DNA of 54,285 nucleotides, taken from an uncultured Clostridia bacterium (GTDB taxonomy: Bacteria > Bacillota > Clostridia > UMGS1810). Below the pieces are notes generated by a model. The model was given only the letters and a program-made list of their open reading frames with translations. It was not told where the DNA came from and did no database searches. The translations under genes and the position numbers were made by a program. Below are positions 25,811 through 34,813 of this stretch, piece by piece. Positions within the stretch are counted from its first letter, which is position 1; each line of letters opens with the position of its first letter. The stretch spans positions 1 to 54,285 of the forward strand of contig CAJLYL010000003.1 in NCBI GenBank assembly GCA_905210855.1, read 5' to 3'.

Positions 25811-26725
25811 TTATTCCACCTCCAAAAGCTTGAGAATAAGCGCCATGCGTATGTACTTGCCGTAGCGCGCCTGTCTGAAATAGCAAGCGCGCGGGTCGCT
25901 GTCCACCTCGGTGGCTATCTCATTCACCCTCGGCAGCGGATGCATCACAATCATGTCGTCGGCGGCGGATTTCATTTTTTCCGCCGTGAGAATATAGCTG
26001 TCCTTAAGTCGCAGGTAATCCTCCTCATTAAAGAATCTCTCCTTCTGCACACGGGTCATGTAGAGGATATCCAGCTTGTCAAGCACACCGTCAAGCAATT
26101 TTGTCTGCTCGTAGGGTATATTTTTCTTCTTAATGTATTCATTTTTGACATAGCTCGGCAGCTTAAGCTCCTCGGGAGATATCAGCACAAATTTTATGCC
26201 GCTGTAACGCGACATTGCCGCCACAAGCGAATGAACGGTTCTGCCGAACTTGAGGTCGCCGCAAAGTCCTACCGTCAGATTGTCAAATCTGCCCTTCTCC
26301 GCGTATATGGTGAGCAGGTCGGTAAGGGTCTGCGTGGGGTGGTTGTGTCCGCCGTCTCCGGCGTTTATCACGGGCACACTTGATTTTTCCGCGGCAACGA
26401 GGGGTGCTCCCTCCTTGGGGTGGCGCATGGCGATTATGTCGGCATATCCGCTGACAACCGCTATCGTGTCAGATACGCTCTCGCCCTTTGTCGCCGAGCT
26501 TGAGTTTGCCTCGGAGAATCCGAGGACGCCTCCGCCCAATTCCATCATAGCCGCCTCAAAGCTGAGTCTTGTCCTTGTGGACGGCTCAAAAAAGAGCGTC
26601 GCAAGCTTTTTGTAACGGCATTTTTCCCTATAAGCTTCGGGGTTGGCAATGATATCCTGAGCCTTGCGCACAAGAGAGTCAATCTCCTCGGGCGACAAAT
26701 CCATAATGTCTATGATATGTCTCAT
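25811..26725 (-). CDS. pyrB: Aspartate carbamoyltransferase catalytic chain
   Basis: Forms N-carbamoyl-aspartate from carbamoyl phosphate and aspartate. The phosphate-binding motif STRTRLSFEAAM (about residues 50-61), the HPTQTLTDL motif (about 132-140) and a late MHPLPRVNEI segment are intact in 304 residues. It overlaps pyrE by 4 nt upstream and abuts pyrI downstream. Confidence 0.97.
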   Translation of the reverse strand: MRHIIDIMDLSPEEIDSLVRKAQDIIANPEAYREKCRYKKLATLFFEPSTRTRLSFEAAMMELGGGVLGFSEANSSSATKGESVSDTIAVVSGYADIIAMRHPKEGAPLVAAEKSSVPVINAGDGGHNHPTQTLTDLLTIYAEKGRFDNLTVGLCGDLKFGRTVHSLVAAMSRYSGIKFVLISPEELKLPSYVKNEYIKKKNIPYEQTKLLDGVLDKLDILYMTRVQKERFFNEEDYLRLKDSYILTAEKMKSAADDMIVMHPLPRVNEIATEVDSDPRACYFRQARYGKYIRMALILKLLEVE

Positions 26726-27360
26726 TTTGCGCCCCCAATCCAGCTTTCATCGGACGGATTGTTGCGGAATGCGATAAGCCGCTCCACATCCTCCTCGGCA
26801 ATATATCCGCTCTGCGCGGCGATTTTCGTCACCGTGTCAAAATCGGTAAGGCTGATGTTCTTAAGGCACTTGTCCGCCAGACGGTCTATACCTTTTTTCA
26901 TTCCGTAGGTGAATATAGACACAATGCCGAGCACCTGTGCGCCTGCCTCGCGCAGGGTTTCCGCAACCTCTATTACGCTGCCTGCCGTGGAGATGAGATC
27001 CTCTACAACAACCACCTTTTCGTTCGGCAGCAGTCTGCCCTCTATCTTGTTCTCTCTGCCGTGGGTTTTTGCTCCGCTGCGCACATAGCCCATGGGTATG
27101 CCGAGCAGATGTGCGGCGATTGCGGCGTGCGCTATACCGGCTGTGGATGTGCCCATGAGCATCTCCGCCTCCGGGTAGTGCTCCTTCACCGTCTCGGCAA
27201 TGGCATTCTCCACATCATTTCTCACCTTTACGTTGGACAGCGTGAGCCTGTTGTCGCAGTATACCGGGCTTTTTATTCCGCTTGCCCATGTGAACGGCTT
27301 GTCGGGTCTCAAAAAGACCGCTTTAATGGAGAGTAAATCCTTTGCAATTAATTCTTTCAT
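26722..27360 (-). CDS. pyrE: Orotate phosphoribosyltransferase
   Basis: Joins orotate and PRPP to give OMP. The 212-residue protein carries the PRPP-binding motif VVVVEDLISTAGS (about 115-127) and the flexible-loop region RSGAKTHGRENKIEG (about 93-107). Segment VYCDNRLTLSN near residue 32 fits the family. The ATG at 27360 lies 29 nt after pyrF; its stop overlaps pyrB. Confidence 0.96.
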   Translation of the reverse strand: MKELIAKDLLSIKAVFLRPDKPFTWASGIKSPVYCDNRLTLSNVKVRNDVENAIAETVKEHYPEAEMLMGTSTAGIAHAAIAAHLLGIPMGYVRSGAKTHGRENKIEGRLLPNEKVVVVEDLISTAGSVIEVAETLREAGAQVLGIVSIFTYGMKKGIDRLADKCLKNISLTDFDTVTKIAAQSGYIAEEDVERLIAFRNNPSDESWIGGAK

Positions 27361-27389
27361 AGTGTTTCATCCTTTCCGTATTACGTATA

Positions 27390-28088
27390 TCAGCAAAATT
27401 CTTTAACGCATCTTTTGTAGCTTTCGAGCGGATTTTCACTCGCGGTTATGGGTCTGCCGACTACAATGTAGTCCGACCCTGCCTCTGCGGCTCTCGCCGG
27501 TGTCATAACTCGTATCTGGTCGCCCATGTCGCCGCCGTCGAACCTTATGCCGGGGGTAACGGTGAGGAAGCGGCTGCCGCATCTTTTATGCACGGCAGCC
27601 GCCTCGAGCGGAGAGCAAACCACTCCGTCCAAGCCGCTGTTTTTGGCATTCTCGGCATAGTTCATCACAATGTCTTTAATCGGCAAGTTTATGCCGAGCT
27701 CACTGTGCGCCGCTTCCTCGTCCATGGATGTGAGCATGGTCACCGCTATGAGCAGAGGCCGTGTGCCGTCGGGACGTGTGAGCCCCTCGACAGCCGCCCT
27801 CATCATTTTTCCGCAGCCGAAGGCGTGCAGATTGCACATATCCACGTCCAGCTCCGACAGCACTTTCATCGATTTTTTGACCGTATTAGGTATGTCGCAG
27901 AGCTTTAGGTCAAGAAATATCTTGTGTCCTCTTTCCTTGATTTTTCTGACGATTTCCGGCCCCGAGGAATAGAACAGCTCCATGCCTATCTTGACATAAG
28001 GCTTTTCGTCCCGAGGAAAAATATCCAAAAAATCCATAACCTCATTCTGTGACGCAAAATCACAAGCTATAATTACATCCTTACCCAT
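27390..28088 (-). CDS. pyrF: Orotidine 5'-phosphate decarboxylase
   Basis: Decarboxylates OMP to UMP. The group I TIM-barrel has its first catalytic residue in IIACDFAS (about 6-13) and the signature DLKLCDIPNTV (about 60-70). The phosphate-binding end appears as VVGRPITASENP near residue 215. Directly downstream of pyrD with a 1-nt gap. Confidence 0.97.
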   Translation of the reverse strand: MGKDVIIACDFASQNEVMDFLDIFPRDEKPYVKIGMELFYSSGPEIVRKIKERGHKIFLDLKLCDIPNTVKKSMKVLSELDVDMCNLHAFGCGKMMRAAVEGLTRPDGTRPLLIAVTMLTSMDEEAAHSELGINLPIKDIVMNYAENAKNSGLDGVVCSPLEAAAVHKRCGSRFLTVTPGIRFDGGDMGDQIRVMTPARAAEAGSDYIVVGRPITASENPLESYKRCVKEFC

Positions 28089-28089
28089 T

Positions 28090-29001
28090 TCAGTGTGCCC
28101 CTCCTATTATATCTTCAAGTTTGTCTATGCCGTATTTGTCCATAACGATTGGCAAATCCTCTATTATCTGCTTGCAGACAAACGGGTCTGTCAGATTTGC
28201 CGCGCCGACCTCGACGCCCGTTGCTCCGGCAAGCATCATTTCAATTACATCTTCTGCGCTCGACACGCCGCCCATTCCGATAATCGGAATATTGACCGCC
28301 TCGTACACCTGATAAACCATACGCACTGCCACGGGGAAGATTGCGTTGCCCGAAAAACCGCCCATCTTGTTTGCAAGTATCGGCTTTTTCGTCACAAGGT
28401 CTATCCTCATGCCGAGTAGCGTGTTTATAAGGCTGATGCCGTCCGCCCCGGCTTCCTCGCAAGCCTTTGCGATGGCCGCTATATCGGTCACATTAGGGCT
28501 GAGCTTTATATACACAGGCTTGGTTGTAACAGCCTTCACCGCCCTTGTGACCTCTGCCGCCGCCTCGGGATTTGTGCCGAAAGCCATGCCGCCGTTATGC
28601 ACATTGGGACAGCTGATGTTTACCTCTATTATACCTACCTGCTCCTCCTTGTCTATCCGCTCGCAGCAGGCGGCATACTCATCTGTCGAAAATCCGCTGA
28701 TGTTCGCCACCACAGGCTTGGAAAAGCATTTTTTCAGCTTCGGGAGTTCTTCGTTTATCACCTTGTCTATCCCCGGGTTTTGCAATCCGACCGAATTGAG
28801 CATACCCTCGGCGCACTCGGCAATCCTCGGGGTCGGGTTGCCGAATCTCGGCTCCTTTGTCGTGCCCTTGAATGAAAAGCTGCCGAGAATATTTATGTCA
28901 TAAAGCTTGGCAAATTCGTATCCGTAGCCGAAAGTACCGCTCGCCGGAATAATCGGATTATCAAGCCTTACACCGCTTAAATTCACACTTGTATCTACCA
29001 T
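28090..29001 (-). CDS. pyrD: Dihydroorotate dehydrogenase B, catalytic subunit
   Basis: FMN enzyme that oxidises dihydroorotate. Class 1B is indicated by the partner PyrK and by the catalytic-loop cysteine in NISCPNVHNGGMAFG (about 128-142). The N-terminus has NPIIPASGTFGYG, and the C-terminal phosphate-binding part reads GMGGVSSAEDVIEM. Its ATG overlaps the pyrK stop by 7 nt. The class 1B complex passes electrons to NAD+ through PyrK. Confidence 0.97.
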   Translation of the reverse strand: MVDTSVNLSGVRLDNPIIPASGTFGYGYEFAKLYDINILGSFSFKGTTKEPRFGNPTPRIAECAEGMLNSVGLQNPGIDKVINEELPKLKKCFSKPVVANISGFSTDEYAACCERIDKEEQVGIIEVNISCPNVHNGGMAFGTNPEAAAEVTRAVKAVTTKPVYIKLSPNVTDIAAIAKACEEAGADGISLINTLLGMRIDLVTKKPILANKMGGFSGNAIFPVAVRMVYQVYEAVNIPIIGMGGVSSAEDVIEMMLAGATGVEVGAANLTDPFVCKQIIEDLPIVMDKYGIDKLEDIIGGAH

Positions 29002-29723
29002 ATTACCTCCTCACTTTCCAGGACGGGGCCGTCCTTGCAGATTCTCTTTGAGCCGTACTTGGTTTTGCAGCTGCATCCCATACACGCGCCGAAACCACAT
29101 CCCATGCGCTCCTCAAAGCTCAGCTGACCGTTGACTGCCGCTGCGGCGTACACCGCTTTCAGCATGGGCTCGGGACCGCAGGCGCAGTAATGGGTGTAAT
29201 CAATATCCCCCATGGCGTCCGTCACAAAGCCTTTTGTGCCGAAACTTCCGTCTGCCGTTGTCACTATCGTGCGGCACAGCGCGGAAAATTCATCGAGACA
29301 AAAAATCTCGCTCTCGGTGTTGAACCCCATAATCACCGTTGGCTGTGCTCCGCGCTCAATGAGCCTCCTGCACAGATAGTACATCGGCGGCACACCTGCT
29401 CCGCCGCCGATGAGCAGCGGTTTTTCGCCGCATTTGTCAAGGTCGTAGCCGTTGCCGAGACCCGTCATCACATCGAGCAAATCTCCCTGCTCGGCACAGC
29501 TCATCTGCCGTGTGCCCGAGCCGACAACCTTGTATATTATGCTCACAAAGCCTTCGCCGCAGTCATAAACCGATATCGGCCGACGCAAAAATTTGCCCTC
29601 GAGTTTTATATTAACAAACTGCCCCGGCGCGGTTATCTCCGACGCGTCGCCGCAAAGCTTCATGCGGTATACATCCGGCGCAATAAGCACATTTTCGTTT
29701 ATTTCAAAAAGACCTGTTTTCAT
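28995..29723 (-). CDS. pyrK: Dihydroorotate dehydrogenase B, electron-transfer subunit
   Basis: Flavin and [2Fe-2S] subunit that couples PyrD to NAD+. The FAD-binding RRPISVYDC (about 48-56), the nucleotide-binding IGGGAGVPPMYYLC (about 107-120) and the C-terminal cluster ligands in CGFGACMGCSC (about 213-223) with a later Cys in RICKDG are present. It overlaps both neighbours. Confidence 0.96.
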   Translation of the reverse strand: MKTGLFEINENVLIAPDVYRMKLCGDASEITAPGQFVNIKLEGKFLRRPISVYDCGEGFVSIIYKVVGSGTRQMSCAEQGDLLDVMTGLGNGYDLDKCGEKPLLIGGGAGVPPMYYLCRRLIERGAQPTVIMGFNTESEIFCLDEFSALCRTIVTTADGSFGTKGFVTDAMGDIDYTHYCACGPEPMLKAVYAAAAVNGQLSFEERMGCGFGACMGCSCKTKYGSKRICKDGPVLESEEVIW

Positions 29724-30979
29724 TCGTCAGCCCTCCATACAATTTCGTCTCCGTACACAGTCATCATACATCTGCCGAAAAGCTTCATACCGTCAAACGG
29801 AGTGGATTTTCCCATAGACAGAAATTCGTCCGTATCCACGGTAAACTCACTGTCTAAGTCAAACGCCGTAAATTCTGCCCTGCCGCCTGCCGCCAAACCG
29901 CCGGCTATGCCAAACCGCGCCCTCGGCGCGTATGACATAAGTTCAATCAGCCTGTCAAGCGAGATGACTCCTTTCCTCACCAGATGAGTATACAGCGCCG
30001 CAAATGAGGTTTCTATGCCGACTACGCCGTTAAGACTGCCGCAGAGACCTCTGCTCTTTTCCTCCGCGCTGTGCGGAGCGTGGTCGGTCGCTATCATATC
30101 CACCGTGCCGTCGCATATTCCCCCGATAAGCGCCTGCCTGTCCTCCTCGCTGCGAATCGGCGGATTCATGCGGAATCTGCCGCTGTCGCAAAGCATGGAA
30201 TCATTGAATACAAGGTAGTGCGGCGCCGTCTCGCAGGTTATGTTCACTCCGTCCGCCTTGGCTCGGCGTATCAGTTTCACACTTTCCTTGGCGGATATGT
30301 GGCACACATGATATGCACAGCCTGTCTGCGCCGCGATTTCAACATCACGGCGTATCGGTCTCCACTCGCTCTCGGAGCATATGCCCTTTATGCTATGGGT
30401 GCGCGCATATTCGCCGTCATGTATGCAGCCGCCGTTAAGCAGTGAATTATCCTCGCAGTGCGCCGAGATGACCATGCCGAGCTTCTTAGCTCTCACCATG
30501 GCGCTTTTCATCATCTCCGCGCTCTGCACTCCCTTGCCGTCATCGGAAAATCCAATCACGCCGTCCGTCATGGCTTCCATGTCGGACAGCTCACCGCCAT
30601 TCTGCCCGACGGTGATTGCTCCGAAAGGGTGTACGCCTATGCAAGCGTCTTTTTTTATGATGTCAAGCTGAACGCCGAGGTGCTCGGCGCTGTCCGGCAC
30701 GGGGTTAAGATTCGGCATGGTACACACATGGGTAAAGCCGCCCCTTGCCGCTGCGCGGCTGCCCGTACCCACAGTCTCCTTGTATGAAAAACCCGGTTCG
30801 CGAAAATGCACGTGCGCATCGACAAAACCGGGAAAAACAACCGCATTATTCAAATCAAAAACAACATCGCCGCCGCAAACGCAAATATCAGCCGCAATTT
30901 TTTCGACAACGCCGTCGGCAACGGCTATGTCCGCCTTGCCGATTCCGTGTATATTCGCGTTTTTGTATACCTTTCTCAT
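29720..30979 (-). CDS. pyrC: Dihydroorotase
   Basis: Zinc amidohydrolase cyclising carbamoyl-aspartate to dihydroorotate. The class I type is shown by GFVDAHVHFREPG (about 48-60) and the late ATDHAPHS segment (about 294-301). The ATG at 30979 follows TAGGAG; an upstream in-frame extension would cross the attenuator. First gene of pyrCKDFEBI, immediately downstream of a transcription attenuator. Carbamoyl-phosphate synthase genes are not in this window. Confidence 0.96.
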   Translation of the reverse strand: MRKVYKNANIHGIGKADIAVADGVVEKIAADICVCGGDVVFDLNNAVVFPGFVDAHVHFREPGFSYKETVGTGSRAAARGGFTHVCTMPNLNPVPDSAEHLGVQLDIIKKDACIGVHPFGAITVGQNGGELSDMEAMTDGVIGFSDDGKGVQSAEMMKSAMVRAKKLGMVISAHCEDNSLLNGGCIHDGEYARTHSIKGICSESEWRPIRRDVEIAAQTGCAYHVCHISAKESVKLIRRAKADGVNITCETAPHYLVFNDSMLCDSGRFRMNPPIRSEEDRQALIGGICDGTVDMIATDHAPHSAEEKSRGLCGSLNGVVGIETSFAALYTHLVRKGVISLDRLIELMSYAPRARFGIAGGLAAGGRAEFTAFDLDSEFTVDTDEFLSMGKSTPFDGMKLFGRCMMTVYGDEIVWRADE

Positions 30980-30995
30980 ATGTATTTCTCCTATC

Positions 30996-31064
30996 AAAAA
31001 ATGCCCACGCCGAAAAGGCATGGGCATAACAATACACCAATGTTACACTAAACCTTGTCGGCAT
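30996..31064 (-). promoter_or_regulatory. Transcription attenuator of the pyr operon
   Basis: On the minus strand a terminator (stem ATGCCCATGCC with GGCGTGGGCAT, 31001-31027, then six Ts) ends just before the pyrC ribosome binding site. An upstream segment, ATGCCGACAAGG (31053-31064), can pair 11 of 12 positions with CCTTTTCGGCGT (31007-31018) inside that terminator, giving a mutually exclusive antiterminator. I do not see the PyrR-binding consensus, so the sensor is unknown. Confidence 0.8.
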
Positions 31065-31095
31065 CTCGTACCAAACTTAAAGATTCATTGATATA

Positions 31096-31124
31096 ATCAT
31101 ACCATTAAATCGGCTGTGTGTCAA
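31096..31124 (-). promoter_or_regulatory. pyr operon promoter
   Basis: Minus-strand -35 TTGACA (31119-31124), 17-bp spacer and -10 TATGAT (31096-31101). It leaves a leader of about 110 nt before pyrC. Confidence 0.85.
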
Positions 31125-31177
31125 GTATTTTTTCGCAGCTTTCGTCACTCGTTTTTTGCGCATTTTATGCAAAATGA

Positions 31178-31207
31178 CACAGATTGCAAAATCAATTGCA
31201 ACCTGTG
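31178..31207 (-). terminator. Terminator of the hydrogenase operon
   Basis: CACAGGTTGCAA and TTGCAATCTGTG (minus strand) form a 12-bp stem with a G-U pair and a 6-nt loop, followed by a moderately T-rich tail. It lies 14 nt after the hydA stop and upstream of the pyr promoter. Confidence 0.7.
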
Positions 31208-31220
31208 CCGCAGCGTGTTA

Positions 31221-32990
31221 TTACCTGTCGTTAAAGCCTACGCGCGCTTCATAGGTGGTATGGAGCAACTCGTGTGCCTTGTGCGAATTGGGCTCGCCGA
31301 GGAAATCCTCATAGAGCTTTTTAACCTGAGTGTTGTTGTGCGACTGTCTTACAACCTGTCTCTCATCCTCAGAGTAGAGAGCTGCCGCCCTCTTGTCCTT
31401 GTAGGTGTCATAGATGTCGGCATCCTCGTCGGGCATAAAGCACGAGCGAACAATCGGCTGTCCGCCGCCGTTGATACATCCGCCGGGGCAGCCCATAATC
31501 TCTATGAAATGATACTTTGATTTGCCTGCCCTTATGTCGTCAAGCAGCACCTTGGCATTCTTCATGCCGTGCGCTATTGCAACATTTACAACAGTGCCGT
31601 CAATGTCGATTGAAGCTTCCTTCACGCCGTCAAATCCGCGCACCTCCTCAAATTTGATGAGGTCGTGCTCCTTGCCTGTGAGCACGTGATATACAGTTCT
31701 GAGTGCAGCCTCCATAACTCCGCCGGTCACACCGAAGATAACTCCCGCGCCTGTGTACTCTCCCAGCAAATCTTGGTCGAACTCATCATCGGGCAGGCGG
31801 CGGAAATCTATGCCGGAGCGTTTGATGAGCTTTGCAAGCTCCCTTGTGGTGAGCACTGCGTCAACGTCCGCAAGCCCATTTACTTTGAGCTGCTCTCTCT
31901 CCTTTTCAAACTTCTTTGCCGTGCATGGCATTACAGATACAACAAAGATATTCTCGGGGTCGATGTTGTTATTCTGCGCATAATAGCTCTTTATGATTGC
32001 GCCCATCATCTGATGAGGCGATTTGCACGATGAAAGATGCGGCAGAAGGTCGCCGTAGTTATATTCCGCGTAGTTAATCCAACCGGGCGAGCACGAGGTA
32101 ATCATCGGCAGAACTCCGCCGTTTTTGATTCTGCCGAGCAGCTCCGTGCCCTCCTCCATGATGGTGAGGTCGGCTGCAAAGTTGGTGTCGTACACCTTGT
32201 CGAATCCGAGTCTGCGCAGAGCGGAAACCATCTTGCCCGTAACAGCCGTACCTACCTTCATGCCGAATTCCTCGCCGAGTGCCGCGCGCACCGCCGGTGC
32301 AACCTGAACCACAACGTATTTGCCCGACTTCATAGCCTCATCAACCTTGGATATTTCGGATTTTTCCATAAGTGCGCCCGTGGGACAAACGCTTACGCAC
32401 TGTCCGCAGAGTATGCAGGGGCTGTCTGCCATGGAGCGATTCTCCGCCGGAGCGACAATTGTATTAAAGCCTCTGTTCTCAAAGCCGAGTATTCCCAGCC
32501 CGTGAGCATTTTCACATCTTGCGACGCATCTGCCGCAAAGCACGCATTTGGAGGTGTCTCTCACAATTGACGGCGTGAGGTCGTCAAAGCTGCATGGGGT
32601 TTTTGCGCCGCCGAATTTATCGTCTCTCGCACCCGTGACGGTTGCCGCATGGAGCAGCTCGCACTTGCCGTTTTTCTCGCACTGCTGACATTTGAACGAG
32701 TGGTTCGAGAGCAGCAGCTCGACGGACGCGCGCCTTGCCTCGGCAGCCCTTGGGGTGGATATTCTTATTTCCATGCCTTCATTCACGGGGTATACGCACG
32801 ACGCCACAAGGCCTCTTGCGCCCTTCACTTCAACGAGGCACACACGGCACGAGCCTTGGGAGCACTCGCCGTGATTAAATGTACACAAGGAAGGAATTTC
32901 GTATCCGCAGGATTTGGCAGCCTCAAGAATTGTCATGCCCTCTTCAACCTGATAGGAGACGCCTTCAATCTTTATATCAATCTTTGCCAT
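31221..32990 (-). CDS. [FeFe] hydrogenase catalytic subunit, HndD/HydA type
   Basis: Cytoplasmic H2-forming or H2-oxidising subunit of a multimeric NAD-linked hydrogenase. Domains in order: plant-type [2Fe-2S] (Cys36, 43, 48, 51 or 65), His-ligated [4Fe-4S] (His97, Cys101, 104, 110), two [4Fe-4S] (CVLCGRCVARC at about 149; CILCGQCVSVC at about 192), and the H-cluster domain with TSCSPGW (298-304), MPCTAKK (354-360) and MGCPGGCINGGGQP (about 482). A C-terminal small-subunit-like tail follows. In L1 a serine stands where CpI-type enzymes have the proton-shuttle cysteine. Last gene of the NuoE-HATPase-HndB-NuoF-HydA operon. Confidence 0.94.
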   Translation of the reverse strand: MAKIDIKIEGVSYQVEEGMTILEAAKSCGYEIPSLCTFNHGECSQGSCRVCLVEVKGARGLVASCVYPVNEGMEIRISTPRAAEARRASVELLLSNHSFKCQQCEKNGKCELLHAATVTGARDDKFGGAKTPCSFDDLTPSIVRDTSKCVLCGRCVARCENAHGLGILGFENRGFNTIVAPAENRSMADSPCILCGQCVSVCPTGALMEKSEISKVDEAMKSGKYVVVQVAPAVRAALGEEFGMKVGTAVTGKMVSALRRLGFDKVYDTNFAADLTIMEEGTELLGRIKNGGVLPMITSCSPGWINYAEYNYGDLLPHLSSCKSPHQMMGAIIKSYYAQNNNIDPENIFVVSVMPCTAKKFEKEREQLKVNGLADVDAVLTTRELAKLIKRSGIDFRRLPDDEFDQDLLGEYTGAGVIFGVTGGVMEAALRTVYHVLTGKEHDLIKFEEVRGFDGVKEASIDIDGTVVNVAIAHGMKNAKVLLDDIRAGKSKYHFIEIMGCPGGCINGGGQPIVRSCFMPDEDADIYDTYKDKRAAALYSEDERQVVRQSHNNTQVKKLYEDFLGEPNSHKAHELLHTTYEARVGFNDR

Positions 32991-33004
32991 TATTCGATTT
33001 CCTC

Positions 33005-34801
33005 CTATTTCTTCAAAATTGCGCCGAATTTACACGACGAGATACACATTCCGCACTTGATACATTTTTCCTGGTCTATCATGAACGGCTCCTTACCGGT
33101 GACGCCGGTGATTGCGCCTACCGGGCAGTTGCGCGCACACAAACTGCACTTTCTGCACTTGTCCGGCTCAACCTTGTATTTGAGCAGATGCTTGCACACG
33201 CCTGCCGGACATTTTTTGTCTACAATGTGTGCGATGTACTCGTCCTTGAATTTGGAGATAGTCGATATAATCGGATTTGCCGAGGTCTGACCGAGACCGC
33301 ACAGCGAGTTGGATTTTACAATCTTTCCGAGCTCCTCCAACTCGTCAAGGTCCTCCATGGTGCCCTTGCCGTCCGTAATTTTGGTGAGAATCTCAAGCAT
33401 TCTCTTTGTGCCTATGCGGCACGGAGAACATTTTCCGCAGGATTCGTCGCAGATAAATTCCATGTAGAATTTAGCCACATCGACCATGCAGTTGTCCTCG
33501 TCCATAACGATGGCGCCGCCCGAGCCCATCATGGAGCCGAGCTCTATGAGGTTGTCAAAATCTATCGGAGTGTCAAGCTCTGCCTTCGTCACACAGCCGC
33601 CCGAGGGGCCGCCCGTCTGAATAGCCTTAAACTCCTTGCCGCCCGGGATGCCGCCGCCGATTTCTTCGACAACTTCACGCAGGGTGGTACCCATCGGAAC
33701 CTCAACAAGGCCGGTATTGTTAATCTTGCCGCCGAGTGCGAACACCTTGGTGCCCGCGCTCTTCTCTGTGCCGATGCTGCGGAACCACTGCGGCCCCTTG
33801 AGGAAGATCTGCGGGATGTTGGCATACGTCTCAACGTTATTCAGAACGGTCGGCTTCTGGAACAGACCTTTGAGTGCCGGGAACGGCGGGCGGCATCTCG
33901 GCTCGCCGCGCTTACCTTCGATGGAGGTCATAAGCGCAGTCTCTTCGCCGCACACGAATGCGCCGGCGCCGAGGCGGATCTCAAGGTCGAAATCAAAGCC
34001 GGAATCGAAGATATTCTTGCCGAGCAGGCCATATTCTCTCGCCTGGTTGATGGCAATCTGGAGACGGTGAACCGCGATGGGGTACTCTGCACGGATGTAG
34101 ATGTAACCCTGCGTTGCGCCGATGGCGTAACCGGCGATGGTCATGGCTTCGATGACGCTGTGCGGGTCGCCTTCCAGAATGGAACGGTCCATGAATGCGC
34201 CCGGGTCGCCCTCGTCGGCGTTACAACATACATATTTCTGATCGGCATCGTTTGCCGCTGCGAATTTCCACTTAAGACCGGTGGGGAAGCCTGCACCGCC
34301 ACGACCGCGGAGGCCGGAATCGAGCATGGTCTGAATGACCTGCTGGGGCGGGATCTTCTCTGTGAGAATCTTGCCGATTGCCTGATAGCCGTCGAGCGCG
34401 ATGTACTCGTCGATCTGCTCCGGGTTAATCACGCCGCAGTTGCGCAGTGCGACACGCATCTGCTTTGCGTAGAACGTGGTCTCGTTAAGGGATTTTGTAG
34501 TGCTTTCGTCGACGACCGTCTCTTTGTAGAGCAGGCGGCGAACGATACGTCCCTTGAGCAGGTGCTCTTCAACAATTTCCGGGACATCTTCCGGGGTGAC
34601 GCGGCTATAGAACGCGCCCTCCGGGTATACGATCATGATCGGGCCGAGTGCGCACAGGCCGAAGCAGCCGGTACGAACAACGTTGACTTCCTGATCCAGA
34701 CCTTTGGCGCTGATTTCCTCCTTCAGCTTTTCAATGATCTTTTCGCTGTTCGAGGACGTGCAGCCCGTACCGCCGCAGACCAGAACATTGGAACGAAACA
34801 T
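33005..34801 (-). CDS. NADH-binding flavoprotein subunit of bifurcating hydrogenase (NuoF/HndC type)
   Basis: Carries FMN and binds NAD(H); with HydA and NuoE-like subunits it is expected to couple NADH and ferredoxin oxidation to H2 production by flavin-based bifurcation. Domains: N-terminal thioredoxin-like [2Fe-2S] (about 1-110, CGGTGCTSS and CFGLCALG), NuoF core (about 160-520) with GRGGAGFPTGLKW and CNADEGDPGAF, a CGKCSPCRIG cluster site, and a C-terminal two-[4Fe-4S] ferredoxin (CRKCSLCARNC, CIKCGMCISSC). Codon use changes within the gene: the 3' third uses ATA for Ile, as do genes to its left, and the 5' part uses almost only ATC/ATT. Confidence 0.94.
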   Translation of the reverse strand: MFRSNVLVCGGTGCTSSNSEKIIEKLKEEISAKGLDQEVNVVRTGCFGLCALGPIMIVYPEGAFYSRVTPEDVPEIVEEHLLKGRIVRRLLYKETVVDESTTKSLNETTFYAKQMRVALRNCGVINPEQIDEYIALDGYQAIGKILTEKIPPQQVIQTMLDSGLRGRGGAGFPTGLKWKFAAANDADQKYVCCNADEGDPGAFMDRSILEGDPHSVIEAMTIAGYAIGATQGYIYIRAEYPIAVHRLQIAINQAREYGLLGKNIFDSGFDFDLEIRLGAGAFVCGEETALMTSIEGKRGEPRCRPPFPALKGLFQKPTVLNNVETYANIPQIFLKGPQWFRSIGTEKSAGTKVFALGGKINNTGLVEVPMGTTLREVVEEIGGGIPGGKEFKAIQTGGPSGGCVTKAELDTPIDFDNLIELGSMMGSGGAIVMDEDNCMVDVAKFYMEFICDESCGKCSPCRIGTKRMLEILTKITDGKGTMEDLDELEELGKIVKSNSLCGLGQTSANPIISTISKFKDEYIAHIVDKKCPAGVCKHLLKYKVEPDKCRKCSLCARNCPVGAITGVTGKEPFMIDQEKCIKCGMCISSCKFGAILKK

Positions 34802-34813
34802 AGTTTTACCTCC

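Noticed and set aside
29190..29987. Long open frames antisense to the pyr genes, hydrogenase genes and the beta-helix lipoprotein gene (for example 32879-35176 and 44218-45249)
   Set aside because: They are shadows of real genes, with no ribosome binding sites and no recognisable protein features; the opposite strand carries clear families.
30996..31124. PyrR-binding leader in the pyr operon
   Set aside because: The conserved PyrR hairpin sequence could not be found, so only the attenuator itself is called.
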